A stretch of 64,000 nt of DNA from Delphinapterus leucas (lineage: Eukaryota > Chordata > Mammalia > Artiodactyla > Monodontidae). The DNA lies in contig NW_022098062.1 of the NCBI RefSeq assembly GCF_002288925.2, forward strand, positions 9,160,605 to 9,224,604, given 5' to 3'. The notes beneath the pieces are model-generated. The model was not told the origin of the DNA. It searched no databases and was given only the letters and a program-made list of their open reading frames with translations. Below, piece by piece: positions 1 through 11,333 of the stretch. Within the stretch, counting starts at the first letter, position 1, and every line of letters begins with the position of its first letter. Position numbers and translations under genes: made by a program.

Positions 1-339
1 AGGTACTCTGCAATGTTTATCAATGAAAATAAGTGTTCTGAAATTATTTTGTGCATGCACATACATTATAGTTTCCCAAATATGTTGTAAGTATCTCAAT
101 GGCAGGAGTATATAGTCTCTGCTCCTCTACGTCTTTGGAATTCTCCTCCCACCCATCCCCCACCCCCAGCCCAGTTGCTGGCTGGGCACTCAGAGGACAA
201 AACTGGCCATATCTGATGACTGCCTGACTGTCCAGCTAACTGGTCACCCCATGGCCCCAAACAGGATGTCCCCCTTGCTCTCCGCGGCTCCATCATTTGG
301 AGGATACCATTTCTGGGGAGACTTCTGAAGCACCATCTT
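1..339. other. Unique sequence, no gene seen
   Basis: AT-rich at the left and GC-richer after about 120. Short frames on both strands have no recognisable protein content, and no repeat family was recognised. Confidence 0.4.
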
Positions 340-665
340 TATTAAGATTGATTTGGCCTGCCCACCATTCTGACAGTCCAAAAGCAAACACGGCAGGGCC
401 ATGGGGGAGATTTGGTCATAATTACCATCTTTAATTACTGCTAAAACATCAATTGCTCTTGTTCAATTAGCAGTGCGGTTTCAGGCATGGCAAACTTTGC
501 AACACAAAATAAGCTGAAAATTGATTTCTGAACATTAATGCAGATCTGAAATTGCTAACCTGATAAGGTTGTCACAGAAGAGCCAAAGTGGCCAAGGAGG
601 AACTTTGTGGGGCTGTAATTGCCTTGGTAGAAGGATTAATAACTTGTATACTTACTTCTTATTCA
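340..665. promoter_or_regulatory. Candidate conserved non-coding element (enhancer-like)
   Basis: Non-repetitive, AT-rich stretch packed with homeodomain-type cores: TAATTA at 432-437, CAATTAG at 464-470, the palindrome CATTAATG at 533-540, TAATT at 616-620 and ATTAATA at 635-641. There is no reading frame of note and no similarity to MIR, L2 or L1. This texture is typical of developmental enhancers near homeobox or other patterning genes. The call is inference: I cannot align it to other mammals, and AT-rich neutral DNA can also carry such cores. Confidence 0.4.
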
Positions 666-1250
666 TCAAATAGGAGGCACTCATGGGTGGGGGGAGGGGT
701 GTCCAGGAGCGGAGGGCGGGCATGAGGCACTAAGGCAGAGGGAGGGTGTTAACGAGGACGACGGCAATTAGGCAGGAGAGAGCAGCAGCCTGCACCCAAT
801 GGTCTGTGAATGAGGACATGCCCTCTGGGATGGGCCGAGGGAGGGGCCGGCTGCCTGGGATGGCTGCCAGGGAGAGCAGACCTCTGCAAGGCAGGCAACT
901 ACTGTCACAGGCAGGTGGGGAGAGAATGCCTGGGTCCCAGCCACCTCCACGTTCTCTCCAAGCCCTGGCAAAGGACCTTAAGGTCAACCCCCCTTAAAAG
1001 CTCACTTGGCCTCTGGAAGAGCTGTCTCTGTTCGGGACTCCTGGCAAGAGAAAGAGTCGAATGCAATGGACAAGAGGAGCCACAACTGGTCCCCAGGTTG
1101 CGAGAGCTGCCACCACACCTGCTCTCACCGTCCCTCATTCAGATGCCAGGGTCTTCCTGCCATGGAGTCGAGTGGATTTCTGGATGCATGTCACAGAATG
1201 GTGGACAGGGGAGCATTTTATGAGCTACTAGGTGCTCCACAGTGTGCAAT
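666..1250. other. Unique GC-rich stretch, no gene seen
   Basis: Several overlapping frames of 65-137 codons on both strands start in this stretch, but none shows a recognisable domain, low-degeneracy composition or plausible splice structure. They are chance frames in GC-rich DNA. Confidence 0.4.
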
Positions 1251-1300
1251 CGGTATTATTAATTATTATTATTACTACTACTACTGTTATTCTTCTTCTT
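1251..1300. repeat. Simple repeat, TTA/CTA/TTC triplets
   Basis: Imperfect run of ATT, ACT and TTC triplets. A second impure tetranucleotide tract (GATG/GATA) lies at about 1468-1510, followed by a short GA run. Confidence 0.8.
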
Positions 1301-1539
1301 TGGGCCTATGGTTGATGTAGGGGCACAAGTCAAAAATCTAAACAGCCTTAGAAAAGACCGCTCTCTCTCTGCAGAAGTGAGGAAAATTTTACTCCCTCTC
1401 ACCTTACAAAACTAACAACTACTGAGCACTGGTATGTGCCAGGAACCAGGCAAAGCAATAGAAAGATGGATCGATGGATCAGTGGATTAATAGATGGATA
1501 GATAGATGTAGGTATGTAGATGACAGAGAGAGAGATTAT

Positions 1540-1720
1540 TGCATTTAATCCTCTCAACACTACTAGGGGGTAGGTATTATTATCCCTATTTGATGAATGA
1601 GAAAAATAGGACTTAGCAAGATTAAGTAACTTCCTCTAAAGTCACATACCTACTGAGTGGTGGAGCTGAGATTCAAGCCCATACCACTTTAAGGTAAGAG
1701 ACAATACTCTTCATCTCTAC
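1540..1720 (-). repeat. MIR SINE fragment
   Basis: Reads as reverse-complement MIR: the run from 'taatcctctcaacac' through 'gtaggtattattatccc' to the 'gagattcaagccc' motif follows MIR in order. Old tRNA-derived SINE shared by mammals; no TSD is visible. Confidence 0.8.
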
Positions 1721-2039
1721 TCTCTGCCCTGGAAGCATCCTTTAAATCTGTTTGGTGCTTTCACTAGACTATGCTGGGCCCCAGGGCAGACACCGCTAAA
1801 AATCAGAACTGTCCTTGGCCCAAGTCACTCAACCTGTAGAAATGGAGACAGACCCTCATCCAACGAGCTGTGCTGTGCATACAGCCAAGAAACACGCCCC
1901 AGCTGCACGCCCCGAGCAGTCCATCAGACTCTCCCAGCAGATGTCCTTGCTAAGGCCAGGCTTAGTCGGAGCCAGATTGTAACCAGGCCCTTCTCTTTTA
2001 TTTTCTCCTTAGAGTACAGGCCCATGACCCCTGTAGATC

Positions 2040-2544
2040 CAAAAGTCAACAAAAGTTTATTGAGGACCATCTTGTCTGGCCTGAGCCCAAAGACAGAAGA
2101 GTGAGACCTTCCAAACACTTACTCTCCAGCAGAGGGACATAAAAGGGACAATCATATGGGTGTGAGTCGCACAGAACAGATGAACAAGTGCACAGGAGAG
2201 GGAGCAATCAGAAAAGGCTGCCCAAAGGAGATGATGTCTGAGCAGGCTTAGCAGCTTGTCACGAGTTAGCCAGGCAGACGAGAGAGCCAGATGGCCCTCT
2301 AAGCAGAGACATGGAGGTGTGAAGGGGTGTGGCCTGTTGGGGGAAGTAGGGTCTGTTTGATATCTCTGGAGCTTAAGCCTGAGGTTGGGTTTGGGGTATC
2401 AGGGAGAGAAGAGGCAGAGAAGCGGGCAGGGGCCAGATGATGAAAGGGCTGCAGACCATGCTAGACTTTATCTTGCAAGTGCTGAAGAGCAAGGGGACCG
2501 CTCTGCGTTGCAGAAAGCTCTCTCTGGCTGGAGGGGGAAAAGGG
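2040..2544 (-). repeat. L2 LINE fragment, left part
   Basis: Antisense L2. It opens with the reverse complement of the L2 3' end (near 'aagtttattgagga') and runs back into the reverse-transcriptase-coding part ('ggggccagatgatgaaaggg'). It is interrupted at 2545 by an LTR and resumes at 2931, so it is older than that LTR. Confidence 0.7.
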
Positions 2545-2930
2545 TGTATTCCTTTGCTAGGGCTTCCATAACAAAACACCACAGACTGGGTGACTTAAAC
2601 AACAAAAATTTATTTTCTCACCATTCTGGAGGCTAGAAGTCTGAGGTCTGTGATCAAAGTGGGTGTGATCAGCAGGGGTGGTTTCTTCTGAGGCCTCTCT
2701 CCTTGCCTTTAGACAGACATGTTCTTCCTGTGTCTTCACATGGTCTTCCCTCTGGTGCCCGTGTGCTAATCTCCTCTGCTTATAAGGACACTAGTCATAT
2801 TGGATTAGGGCCCACTCATTACGACCTCATTTTAACTTAATTGCCTCTTTAAAGATCCTATCATTCTGAGGTACAGGAGGTTAGGACTTCAACATATGGA
2901 TTTTGCGGGGACACAATTTGGCTCATAACA
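2545..2930 (-). mobile_element. MLT1-like solo LTR (ERVL-MaLR)
   Basis: Begins TGTATTCCTTTGCTAGGGC and ends GGCTCATAACA on the + strand, which matches an MLT1-type LTR read backwards, including the internal 'ggattagggcccactcatt' block. No ERV interior flanks it, so it is a solo LTR or an LTR fragment. A clean 5-bp TSD was not seen (AAGGG left, GAGAG right). It sits inside an L2, which dates it as younger than the L2. Confidence 0.85.
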
Positions 2931-3115
2931 GAGAGGCAACAGGTATCCAGACTGCCGAAAAGAAGACCAACAGGAGGCTGCTGCTGTAATCTGGGCAACG
3001 AGGGGGAGGCCTGAATCAGCAATGACTATAATCACGCTCCCAGGAAGGGACTGCTTGGGGAGCTGGTGTAGACAGAGAGCAAACAGGATGTGCGAGTAGC
3101 TGGATAGAAGCATTT
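2931..3115 (-). repeat. L2 LINE fragment, right part
   Basis: Continuation of the interrupted L2. The 'aggaggctgctgctgtaatctgg' area corresponds to the L2 segment that follows the left part in antisense order ('ggaggctattgcagtaatcc'). Confidence 0.6.
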
Positions 3116-3294
3116 TCTTAAAGTTGCAGAGGCTGTAGGATCAGAGGCTGGGCCAGCAGCTCTAGAGAAGCCGCTCTAAAATGCTGCTTTTCCAGATTCC
3201 CTGGGACAATATGATGTGCAAATCCACAAAGCTAACACACATGCTGTGCAAATCACTGATGCTGAGAAAATCTTCCATACTGATTAGAGAGGTA

Positions 3295-3475
3295 GTCAAG
3301 CATCGTGGAAAGGACACCAGATCAGAAGTCAGAGGCCTGTGTTCTGCAGCCCCTTCTCTGTGACAGTAAGGTCACTTCACTTTGGGCCTCAGCTTTCTCT
3401 TCTGTAAAAGGAAAGGGTTGAACTAGACTGTCTTTAGGGTACCTTTCATCTTTGACACCTTGTAATCCTATTATT
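3295..3475 (+). repeat. MIR-type SINE (MIR3-like)
   Basis: Sense-strand MIR pattern: 'gtcacttcactttgggcctcag', then 'ctgtaaaaggaaagggttg', then the 'actgtctttagggtaccttt' tail typical of the MIR3/MIRc branch. Confidence 0.75.
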
Positions 3476-3769
3476 GCATAATGAGCAGAGTGGGAACAAG
3501 AATACTGCGAATAAAGAGAAGCCAGAAGGAGATTGGGCTGAAGTGAGAGAGAAGCAAGTCCCTTATTCATCACACTGACCACAGTCCAGGGACCGTCTTC
3601 ATATGCTCAGATCCACAGGCCACGCCCAATCAGTGACACCCTCATCTGGCATGAGTGTTTCAACCAGTCACTTAAGAGAAAATATTTATTGTAATAAGTA
3701 AAAACTGGTACAACAAACCAATTTATCTTATAACCTTAACTACTTCAATGCTGATGATCCTAAAAGCTC

Positions 3770-5010
3770 TCCCCTGCCCTGATCCCAGGCCCTGTATCTC
3801 CCTCCTGCTCTAGTTCATCCCTTCCACTTCCTGGTTTGGGTCAATGGTACCATCTTTGACCGACCTCCATTTTGCCCACATTACCAATTAGCACCTGAGT
3901 TCTGTGGCTCTGATTTAGCAGAGGATCTTGCCTCCAACCCTCCTCTGTCTTTCCTTCACATACTACCTCAGTCTTAGAATTTTCCAACCTCACAACTGTT
4001 GCAGCTTGTTCTTCCTGGTTTCAGGGACTTGTACCCTCATGTTGAGGGGCAACAGCCTCCTAACTGGATTCTTTCTCCAGCTTCACTCCCTTTAGTGCTT
4101 CCTTGCATATTTCTATTCCTAAGCCCCATCCTTCCTAGGCCCTGCACAGCTGTTGACTCAGTGGGTGCCACCCAGGTCCTGAGCCTGTGAGAGTTGCTGC
4201 TCTCTGGGGGAGTTCTCAGGACAGGGAGGAGAGGGAAGGAAGAAGCGTTGAGGCCCAAGAGCAACTGCATGAGTATCAGGCATCAGCCTTCCCATCTATT
4301 CCCCAAGAAGTATGCAGAGCCAGGTCCAGGGGCCTCCACTCTGGATCTCTGGATTCTCTTCTGAGTCTCAGCTGGGCAAAGTCTGAGACTTGAACTTTGG
4401 CTCAGTCAACCCTGAGCCCTGGAACTACCTAATTTCCCTCAGCCCTTTCCCCCAGGGCCAGAGACATCTTCTGCAGATCTTTGCATCAATTTGTATGTAT
4501 TACCCTAGTCCTGTACTGGTGCTCAGCAGACTTGCTAAGGCACAGCTTCCCAGAAGCCTCTCCTGTAGCCCCACTGCTCAGATTGAACCTCCTGAATGTC
4601 AACATTGCCCAGAGAAGACACAAACTCATCGTGACCACTGGACTTGGTGATCTAGACTGCTGCCTGGCCCCAACCCCTGCGGAGGATAACCCCTTCTATC
4701 TTGGTTACTTCTCTTCCTCCTTTCAGCATGGCGAGGCATAACAACTCTTCTAAAAACCCTCATTTTTGTCACATCACTTTTCTTCAGTTTCCAGTGACTC
4801 CCTACAGCCTATGAGTTTAAGTCCAAACCGCTCAGCATTGAATTCAAGACCTTCCATAGCCTGCCACCCCCTCTACATGTTCAATCTCATCTTGTTCTAT
4901 TTCCCAGACTGTTTTACTCCATCCAGGACTGGTTTGAGGGCTCTGCCCCAAACTCTCCAGACTCAGGCCTAACCCCAAGTCATTGCCTGGCCTATGCTTG
5001 CCCACAGAAA
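3770..5010 (+). repeat. L2 LINE, decayed, with unassigned middle
   Basis: Sense L2 words occur in two blocks: 'caacagcctcctaactgg' near 4047-4064, and 4747-5000 with 'ccagtgactccctacagcc', 'aagtccaaaccgctcagc' and 'cattcaagaccttccatagcc'-like text. Both belong to the 3' reverse-transcriptase part of L2. The 4150-4745 stretch is not assigned and may be an insertion or heavily decayed L2. No open frame survives. Confidence 0.5.
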
Positions 5011-6392
5011 CCCTCATGCTCATAGCCCTCTGTTAGGAAGACAATCCAAGACTGCATATCCTCTACTGTGTTGTTGAAGATCCCTGATCCACAGCTACTT
5101 GACCAGTGAAAGGAACTTGATCCAAGGGTTTTCCCAGGATCTATGAGAACAAAAATTCTATCCAAATAATGATAATGGTTATTAGCTGGAGCAACCAAAT
5201 TGTCTCAAAAAGTTTGAATAGGAAAACATGGGGAGAGCATGAGTCAACTGGTAGCAGAAGTAAAAAGAAAAAAGATACGTAGAAATAGGTGTTGAGGTAA
5301 CAGGATTATTAGTGTGCCCTGAGCAAGCAGAAATTATGAGTAAATAGAAACTATAAATTAACAGACCACACAAAACAAAGAAATACTCATGGAATTTCTG
5401 GTTGGTGTTTCTCCCTCTAAAAGATAAATAGTTCTCTTGAAAATCACCTAAAAACAAGAAGGAGAATAAAAAACAAACCCTTTCTTTGACAAAGCTAACA
5501 AAGGTCTATAAACTCAGACACAACACATAACTGGGGTGCGGAAAGACACAAAGAAAAAACAGCCATGGCACAGAGCTCAGGTAACGCTGGCCAAACTCAG
5601 CTCTCCAAGGTAAGTGCTATACCCCAGGAGCAAAAAATAACTCTCTTTTATTAGGAATAATAAAGGCAGGTATGTGGGCTGGCAGGGGGAGCTTTCCCGA
5701 ATCTATTTTGACATGAAATAGAAACAGCAAAGGTAGGGCCAATGATGAATCATACAGAAAAGTCATATTTGCAGGAAGCAGTCTCTCCATGAGGTGGAAT
5801 AGAGGAGAAGGTTCCACGTTATGAGCATATCTGCAGCTGTCACTGCCAGTTAGCTAGAGAGAAGTAAAGCTTAAAAGATCTTACCCTCATGTCCCTACAG
5901 GAAAGTTTCTGGTAGCCTAGTTCATGGTCATGCTCTCCCTCCTTCACTCCAGAAGCTCATGCAAACAGCTGGTCCAAGAAGTCACTTCATTCAAAGATGA
6001 ATTAATAATCAAAAAGGAACTACCATGGAATCTATACAATGAAGATACTACAGTTTAGAAAGGGGAGAAAGAGAGAGGAAAAATAAATAGAAGATAAAAA
6101 CCACTCGCCACAAAAATATTACCATGGAGAAAATGAACAAATATATTATCATGAATATTCTTTAAACTCAATGAAGCAATTACTTCTATAAATCAAAGCA
6201 CAAAGAAGACATACAAATATTCAGAAAAAAATGTGGCAAGACACGCAAAGGATATAAGTCACGAGAGGGCAGAGCTTAGAAAATAAGTGGAAGCAAATGT
6301 AAAACCAACCACAGACACTGCTGAACCCATAAGAAGGGTATAGAGGACAGGATTGAAAAATGTGAGACAAACTGGTAGAAAGTAATCAGAGG

Positions 6393-6738
6393 ACTTCACT
6401 GGTGGTGCTGTGGTTAAGAATCCACCTGCCAGTGCAAGGTACATGGGTTCGACCCTGGTCCAGGAAGATCCCACATGCCATGGAGCAACTAAGCCCGTGC
6501 GCCACAACTACTAGCCTGCGCTCTAGAGCCTGCGAGCCACAACTGCTGAGCCCGCATGCCACAGCTACTGAAGCCTGTGTGCCTAAAGCCCGTGCTCTGC
6601 AACAAGAGAAGCCACCACAATGAGAATCCCGCACACCGCAACAAAGAGTAGTCCCCTCTTGCTGCAACTAGAGAAAGCTTGTGCACAGCAATGAAGACCC
6701 AATGCAGCCAAAAATTAATTAATTAATTAATTTTTAAA
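6393..6738 (+). mobile_element. CHR-type SINE, long (CHR-1-like) form
   Basis: tRNA-Glu-derived head ('acttcactggtggtgctg', 'gggttcgaccctgg' B-box-like) followed by the long CHR body with 'ccacaactac' modules and an AATTAATT/A-rich tail. Perfect 14-bp TSD AAAGTAATCAGAGG at 6,379-6,392 and 6,739-6,752. Inserted in the L1M. Confidence 0.95.
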
Positions 6739-7560
6739 AAAGTAATCAGAGGTTTAAAAAAAAAGATGAGAGAGAAAATAGCAGGTATGAAAGACAGACA
6801 AACATACATGCAATTCATGTTTCTACAAAGATAACAGATATTTAAAGATATGATTTATAAAAACTTTCCAAAATAAAAACGAATGAACTTTATAGATTAA
6901 AAAGGCCTATTGTGTCCCAGGAAAATACTGGCAAAGAATGATCAAATCTGGGAAAGATTCTGGCCCTCAAAGACAAAGAATCCTTCGAAACATCCAGCCC
7001 CAAAAGTCAAGTTGCCTTGAAGAGGGAGAAAAAAAATCAGGGTAACCGCAGATATCACAACATTATCAATACAAAGAAATAAATAAATTAACGTGCTATA
7101 TCCAGGTAAACTATCAATTAAGTATAAAGGCAACATTTTGAAACATGCAAGAACATGAGAACATCAATCTCATGAGCTTGAAGAATCTACAAGAGGATAA
7201 TTTCAAGCCATTTAAAATGAGTGGAAGAACATATAGCAGAACTGGGTGACACTAAATTCATGTGCCTGAGACTATGACCAACACTAAAGCAACATGGCAA
7301 TTGTGCTTACAGGACCAAATGTAAATGTTATAAACCTTAGTAATGTAGAAATTTTATAACTAACAAAAACTGGCTCAGGGAAGGGAAGAGAAGGTAGAAA
7401 ATAGTATAAGTATGCTGACAACTCTTTTGTTTATAGCTATTTGTCAAGGACATCATTTAAAGCCAATACAGTGATAGACATGCATGAATACTGAAACATA
7501 TAAAAGGGAAACATTAAGAAACATGGTAATAATACAATCAACTAAAATCAAGTGGTGGAG

Positions 7561-7967
7561 GGGCTTCCCCCGTGGTGCAGTGGTTAAGAATCCGCTTGCC
7601 AATGCAGGGGACACGGGTTTAAGCCCTGGTCCGGGAAGATCCCACATGCCGCAGAGCAACTAAGCCCGTGCGCCACAACTACTGAGCCTGCGCTCTAGAG
7701 CCCACGAGCCACAACTACTGAAGCCCGCGTGCCACAACTACTGAAGCCCGCGTGCCACAACTACTGAAGCCCGTGCACCTAGAGCCCGTGCTCTGCAACA
7801 AGAGAAGCCACCACAATGACACGCCCGCGCACTGCAACGAAGAGTAGCCCACGCTCACCACAACTAGAGAAAGCCAGCACGCAGCAACGAGGACCCAATG
7901 CAGCCAAAAATAATAAAATAAATAAATTTTTAAAAATAATAATAATCCATTAAATAATAATAAAATA
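7561..7967 (+). mobile_element. CHR-type SINE, long form with internal triplication
   Basis: Starts 'gggcttcccccgtggtgcag'. TSD AAGTGGTGGAG at 7,550-7,560 and 7,968-7,978. A 23-bp body module (from 'gccacaactactgaag') is present three times in tandem at 7,708-7,776, with identical first and second copies, which makes this copy longer than its relatives. The tail is AATAA-rich. Inserted in the L1M. Confidence 0.95.
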
Positions 7968-9970
7968 AAGTGGTGGAGTAGGGAGTTTGGATTCAGTGGA
8001 AAGGTAGCAATTTTGTCATTCTTAGAGAAAGTATCACTAGCTAATAGATAGTAAGGAAAAAATATGTGTGTAAAAAGTAACTACTGGGGGGAGGATAAAA
8101 GCCTTTCAAATTTTTGAAGAAATATACACATAAAAACCAAGCAAATAAAACAGAATATGGAATAAAAGATTGAAAAAATAAATGAAGCAGCAATAAAATC
8201 AGAAAGTATAACATAAAACATGGTTTTAAAGAAAAAGAAACTAATAACAAACATGTCTGTCATACTAATTTATGTTAATGGGATAATTTTACCTACTAAA
8301 ACATTCTTACTCTCAGATGGATCACAAAATAAGGTCCAAATTTCTCATATATTTTAAAACACAATATTAAGGTTAGACTTAGAGAGGTTGAAAGCAAAAG
8401 ACTGGGCAAAGACAGAATATACAGCACAAACAAAAATAAAGGAAGAAGCACAATTTTAGTAGCTGATAAGATTTAAATTGGGAGCAGGGAGTAGGCTGCA
8501 GAAGAGCATTTAACTAAAAAAAAGGAAACATTATGATGATAGAGTGCACCATCCCCAATGATGATCTAACAGTCACGAATATCTTTATATTTTTATATCA
8601 TCACATCAACATCTTTAAATAAAACTATATGATATACAAGATGAAATAGAAACATTGTAGTAGAGACTATAGTTGACACCCAGCCCATGGCAGAAGAACT
8701 AAAAAAAATAATTAAGGGTATAAAGGAGAAAACAATCAAATTAATTAAGTTATTCTAGCTCATACCCTGAAATAATATTTTAATATTCTGAAATCGGAAA
8801 ATTTTAAAACCTGAAAATTTTATGTTACAAAGATCACCTCCATTTACTCCTCCTCAAAAAAGAAACCATAAAAACAATGTTCCGGAAGTATAATGTAATA
8901 AAATTAGAATTTTGAAATAAAATCCTTATCACTCAGTAATTTTCATTCTTTCTCTCAAACAGCACTTTTGGGACAAAGAGGAAATCAAAACTGAAACTGG
9001 AAATTACCTGTAAATAATCCTAATGAAAATATTATATGTCAAAACCTGTGCTAAAGAGTGTTCATAGTTAAAAATAAAAGTTAAACAAGCATCCAACTAA
9101 GGAAGTTAGAAAAAAGATAACAAATTCAAGTTAAGGAAAGCAGAAAGAAGACAGTAGTTATATGAAAGCAGACTACAATGAATTAAATTAAAGAACTGGA
9201 GAATTAATATATATTATATCTAGGAGCTGATTCTATTTGTAAAAAAAAAATAAATAAAAAGCCAATAAAAGAGACAAACCATTAGTTAACATTATCAAGC
9301 CAAAGGGAGAAAACTGAAATATCCAAAATAAATAATTGCAATAGGAAAAAAAACATAGAAACTGATAAAATTTTAAACATACTATGACACTATTTTGCTC
9401 TTTGTTATGCAAAATAATTTGACTACATGAATAAAAGGATAAATTTACAGGAAAATATAAATTGCCAAAACTAACCATAGTAAAATTAGACAATCTAATG
9501 GATCAACTGCCATAGGAAGCTAAAGATTAAAGTCAAAAGAGCACCAAGCCCAGGTAGCGTCACAGAAGAACTTTAACAAATCTTTAAGAAACAGGTAATT
9601 CTGATGCTTTATAAACTCCTTCAGAGTATACAAAAAGAAGAAAACTTACAATTATTCTTTATGTTGCCAAAACTTGGCCTCTGTTCACCAGTGCCAAATA
9701 GAAATGCGGAGACAGGTACTTCCCTGATGGTGCAGTGGTTAAGAATCTGTCTGCCAATGCAGGGGACATGGGTTCGAGCCCTGGTCTAGGAAGATCCCCC
9801 ATGCCGTGGAGCAACTAAGCCCGTGCGCCACAACTACTGAGTCTGTGCACCATAACTACTGAAGTCCTTGTGCCTAGAACCCGTGCACCGCAAGAAAGAG
9901 TAGCCCCCCAGCACACAGCAACGAAGACCCAAGGCAGCCAAAAATAAAAATCAATTTAAAAAAAACTTTG

Positions 9971-10231
9971 GGCTTCCCTGGTGGTGCAGTGGTTAAGAAT
10001 CTGCCTGCCAATGCAGGGGACATGGGTTCGAGCCCTGGGCCGGGAGGATCCCACATGCCACAGAGCAACTGAGACCATGCGTCACAACTACTGAGCCCGC
10101 GATCTAGAGCCCGTGCTCTGCAACAAGAGAAGCCACTGCAATGAGAAGCCCGCATGCAGCAATGAAGACCCAATGCAACCAAAAATAAAAAATAAATAAA
10201 TAAAATAAATTTATTAAAAACAAAACAAAAC
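9971..10231 (+). mobile_element. CHR-type SINE, middle member of the nest
   Basis: Head 'ggcttccctggtggtgcag', B-box-like 'gggttcgagccc', tail of AAATAAA and CAAAA units. Short TSD AACTTTG at 9,964-9,970 and 10,232-10,238. It lies in the tail of the outer SINE. Confidence 0.9.
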
Positions 10232-10243
10232 AACTTTGTTCTT

Positions 10244-10455
10244 TTTTTTTTTTTTTTTTTTTTGCGGTACGCGGGCCTCTCACTGTTGTGGCCTCTCCCG
10301 TTGAGGAGCACAAGCTCCGGACGCACAGGCTCAGCGGCCATGGCTCACGGGCCTAGCCGCTCCGCGGCATGTGGGATCTTCCCGGACCGGGGCACAAACC
10401 CGTGTCCCCTGCATTGGCAGGCGGACCCTCAACCACTGCACCACCAGGGAAGCCC
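10244..10455 (-). mobile_element. CHR-2-like SINE, inner (youngest) member of the nest
   Basis: Begins with a T-run (poly(A) tail read backwards), then 'gcggtacgcgggcctctcac', and ends 'ccaccagggaagccc'. Perfect 15-bp TSD AACAACTTTGTTCTT at 10,229-10,243 and 10,456-10,470, which spans the junction of the middle SINE and its own TSD, so this insertion came last. Confidence 0.95.
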
Positions 10456-11151
10456 AACAACTTTGTTCTTTAAAAAAAAAAAAAATAGAAATGCGGAGAC
10501 AGAGTCTTGGGTAAAGTAGAAAAGAGTAGCTTTTAGTGCTTTGCCAGGCAAAGGAGGCCACAGGGGGCTAGTGCCCTCAAGACTCTGTGACCCACCGTGG
10601 AGGGGGCAGTGAGGAGTCTTACAGTGTTTAAGGAGCAGGGCATGATCAGCTGGTGGACATTCTGATTGGTTGGTGGTGGGTGAGGTAAGTGGGAGTTAGC
10701 ATCATCAACCTTCTGGTTCCAACCTATCTGGGGTCTACATGCTTGTGGGCAGCACACAGTTAACTTCTTCCACCTGGTGGGGTTCAGTATCTGCAAAACA
10801 GCTCAAGGGACATGGCTCAGAATATTATCTATAGTCCTTGAGGAAGAATTAAAGTTTCTTGACTTTGTTTAATGGCTAAAGTATTATTCCTTTGTCTTGT
10901 TTGACTGTTTTCCTTTCTTTCTACATTTTTTTACTTCTCTGATTAAATTTATTCTATGACTAAAGTTTTTTTTACAGACAAAAGGCAGACAGAGGACATA
11001 GGTGGGGGTCTATTCTGGGAAGGCCCCATAGGGTCCTGCTTGGTTACATTTATAAAAGTAGTATAACAGCAACATCAAAACCTGACAAAGAGCACATAAA
11101 GAAACTATAGCCCACATCACTTGTGAATATCACAATAAAAACTATATTAGA

Positions 11152-11333
11152 GGGCTTCCCTGGTGGCGCAGTGGTTGAGAGTCCGCCTGCCGATGCAGGG
11201 GACACGGGCTCGTGCCCCGGTCCGGGAAGATCCCACATGCCGCGGAGCAGGCTCGCTGCGCCTGTGCGTCTGGAGCCTGTGCTCTGCAATGGGAGAGGCC
11301 ACAACAGTGAGAGGCCCGCGTACCGCAAAAAAA
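11152..11333 (+). mobile_element. CHR-2-like SINE, slightly shortened
   Basis: Head 'gggcttccctggtggcgcag', tail 'gtaccgc' plus A-run. TSD AAAAACTATATTAGA at 11,137-11,151 and 11,334-11,348. About 20 bp of the body around the 'gctgggcccgtgagccatgg' segment found in other copies is missing (near 11,245). Inserted in the L1M. Confidence 0.95.

Larger units (their letters stand above)
9716..10482 (+). mobile_element. CHR-type SINE, outer member of a three-deep nest
   Basis: Head at 9,716 ('gtacttccctgatggtgcag'), body to about 9,963 and tail resuming at 10,471-10,482. Flanked by a perfect 20-bp TSD AAATAGAAATGCGGAGACAG at 9,696-9,715 and 10,483-10,502. Two later SINEs lie within its A-rich tail. 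It inserted into the ERV1-like LTR. Confidence 0.9.
9662..11048 (-). mobile_element. Solo ERV1-like LTR, interrupted by a SINE nest
   Basis: On the + strand it runs from TGTTGCC to GGTTACA, flanked by a 4-bp TSD TTTA (9,658-9,661 and 11,049-11,052), as expected for class I (gammaretrovirus-like) ERVs. Removing the SINE block and its extra TSD copy (787 bp) leaves about 600 bp. On its own strand the order is U3, a CCAAT-like region ('accaatcag'), a degraded polyadenylation signal and a U5 ending TTTTGGCAACA. No internal ERV genes remain. A related fragment lies in the opposite orientation at about 61.33-61.61 kb. The host target is the L1M. Confidence 0.8.

Noticed and set aside
1468..1530. 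GATG/GATA tract as a possible forensic-type STR
   Set aside because: Too many interruptions to be a stable tetranucleotide locus.
9662..11048. Possible full provirus between the LTR at 10 kb and the LTR-like part at 61 kb
   Set aside because: They are in opposite orientation, 50 kb apart, with no gag, pol or env text between them.
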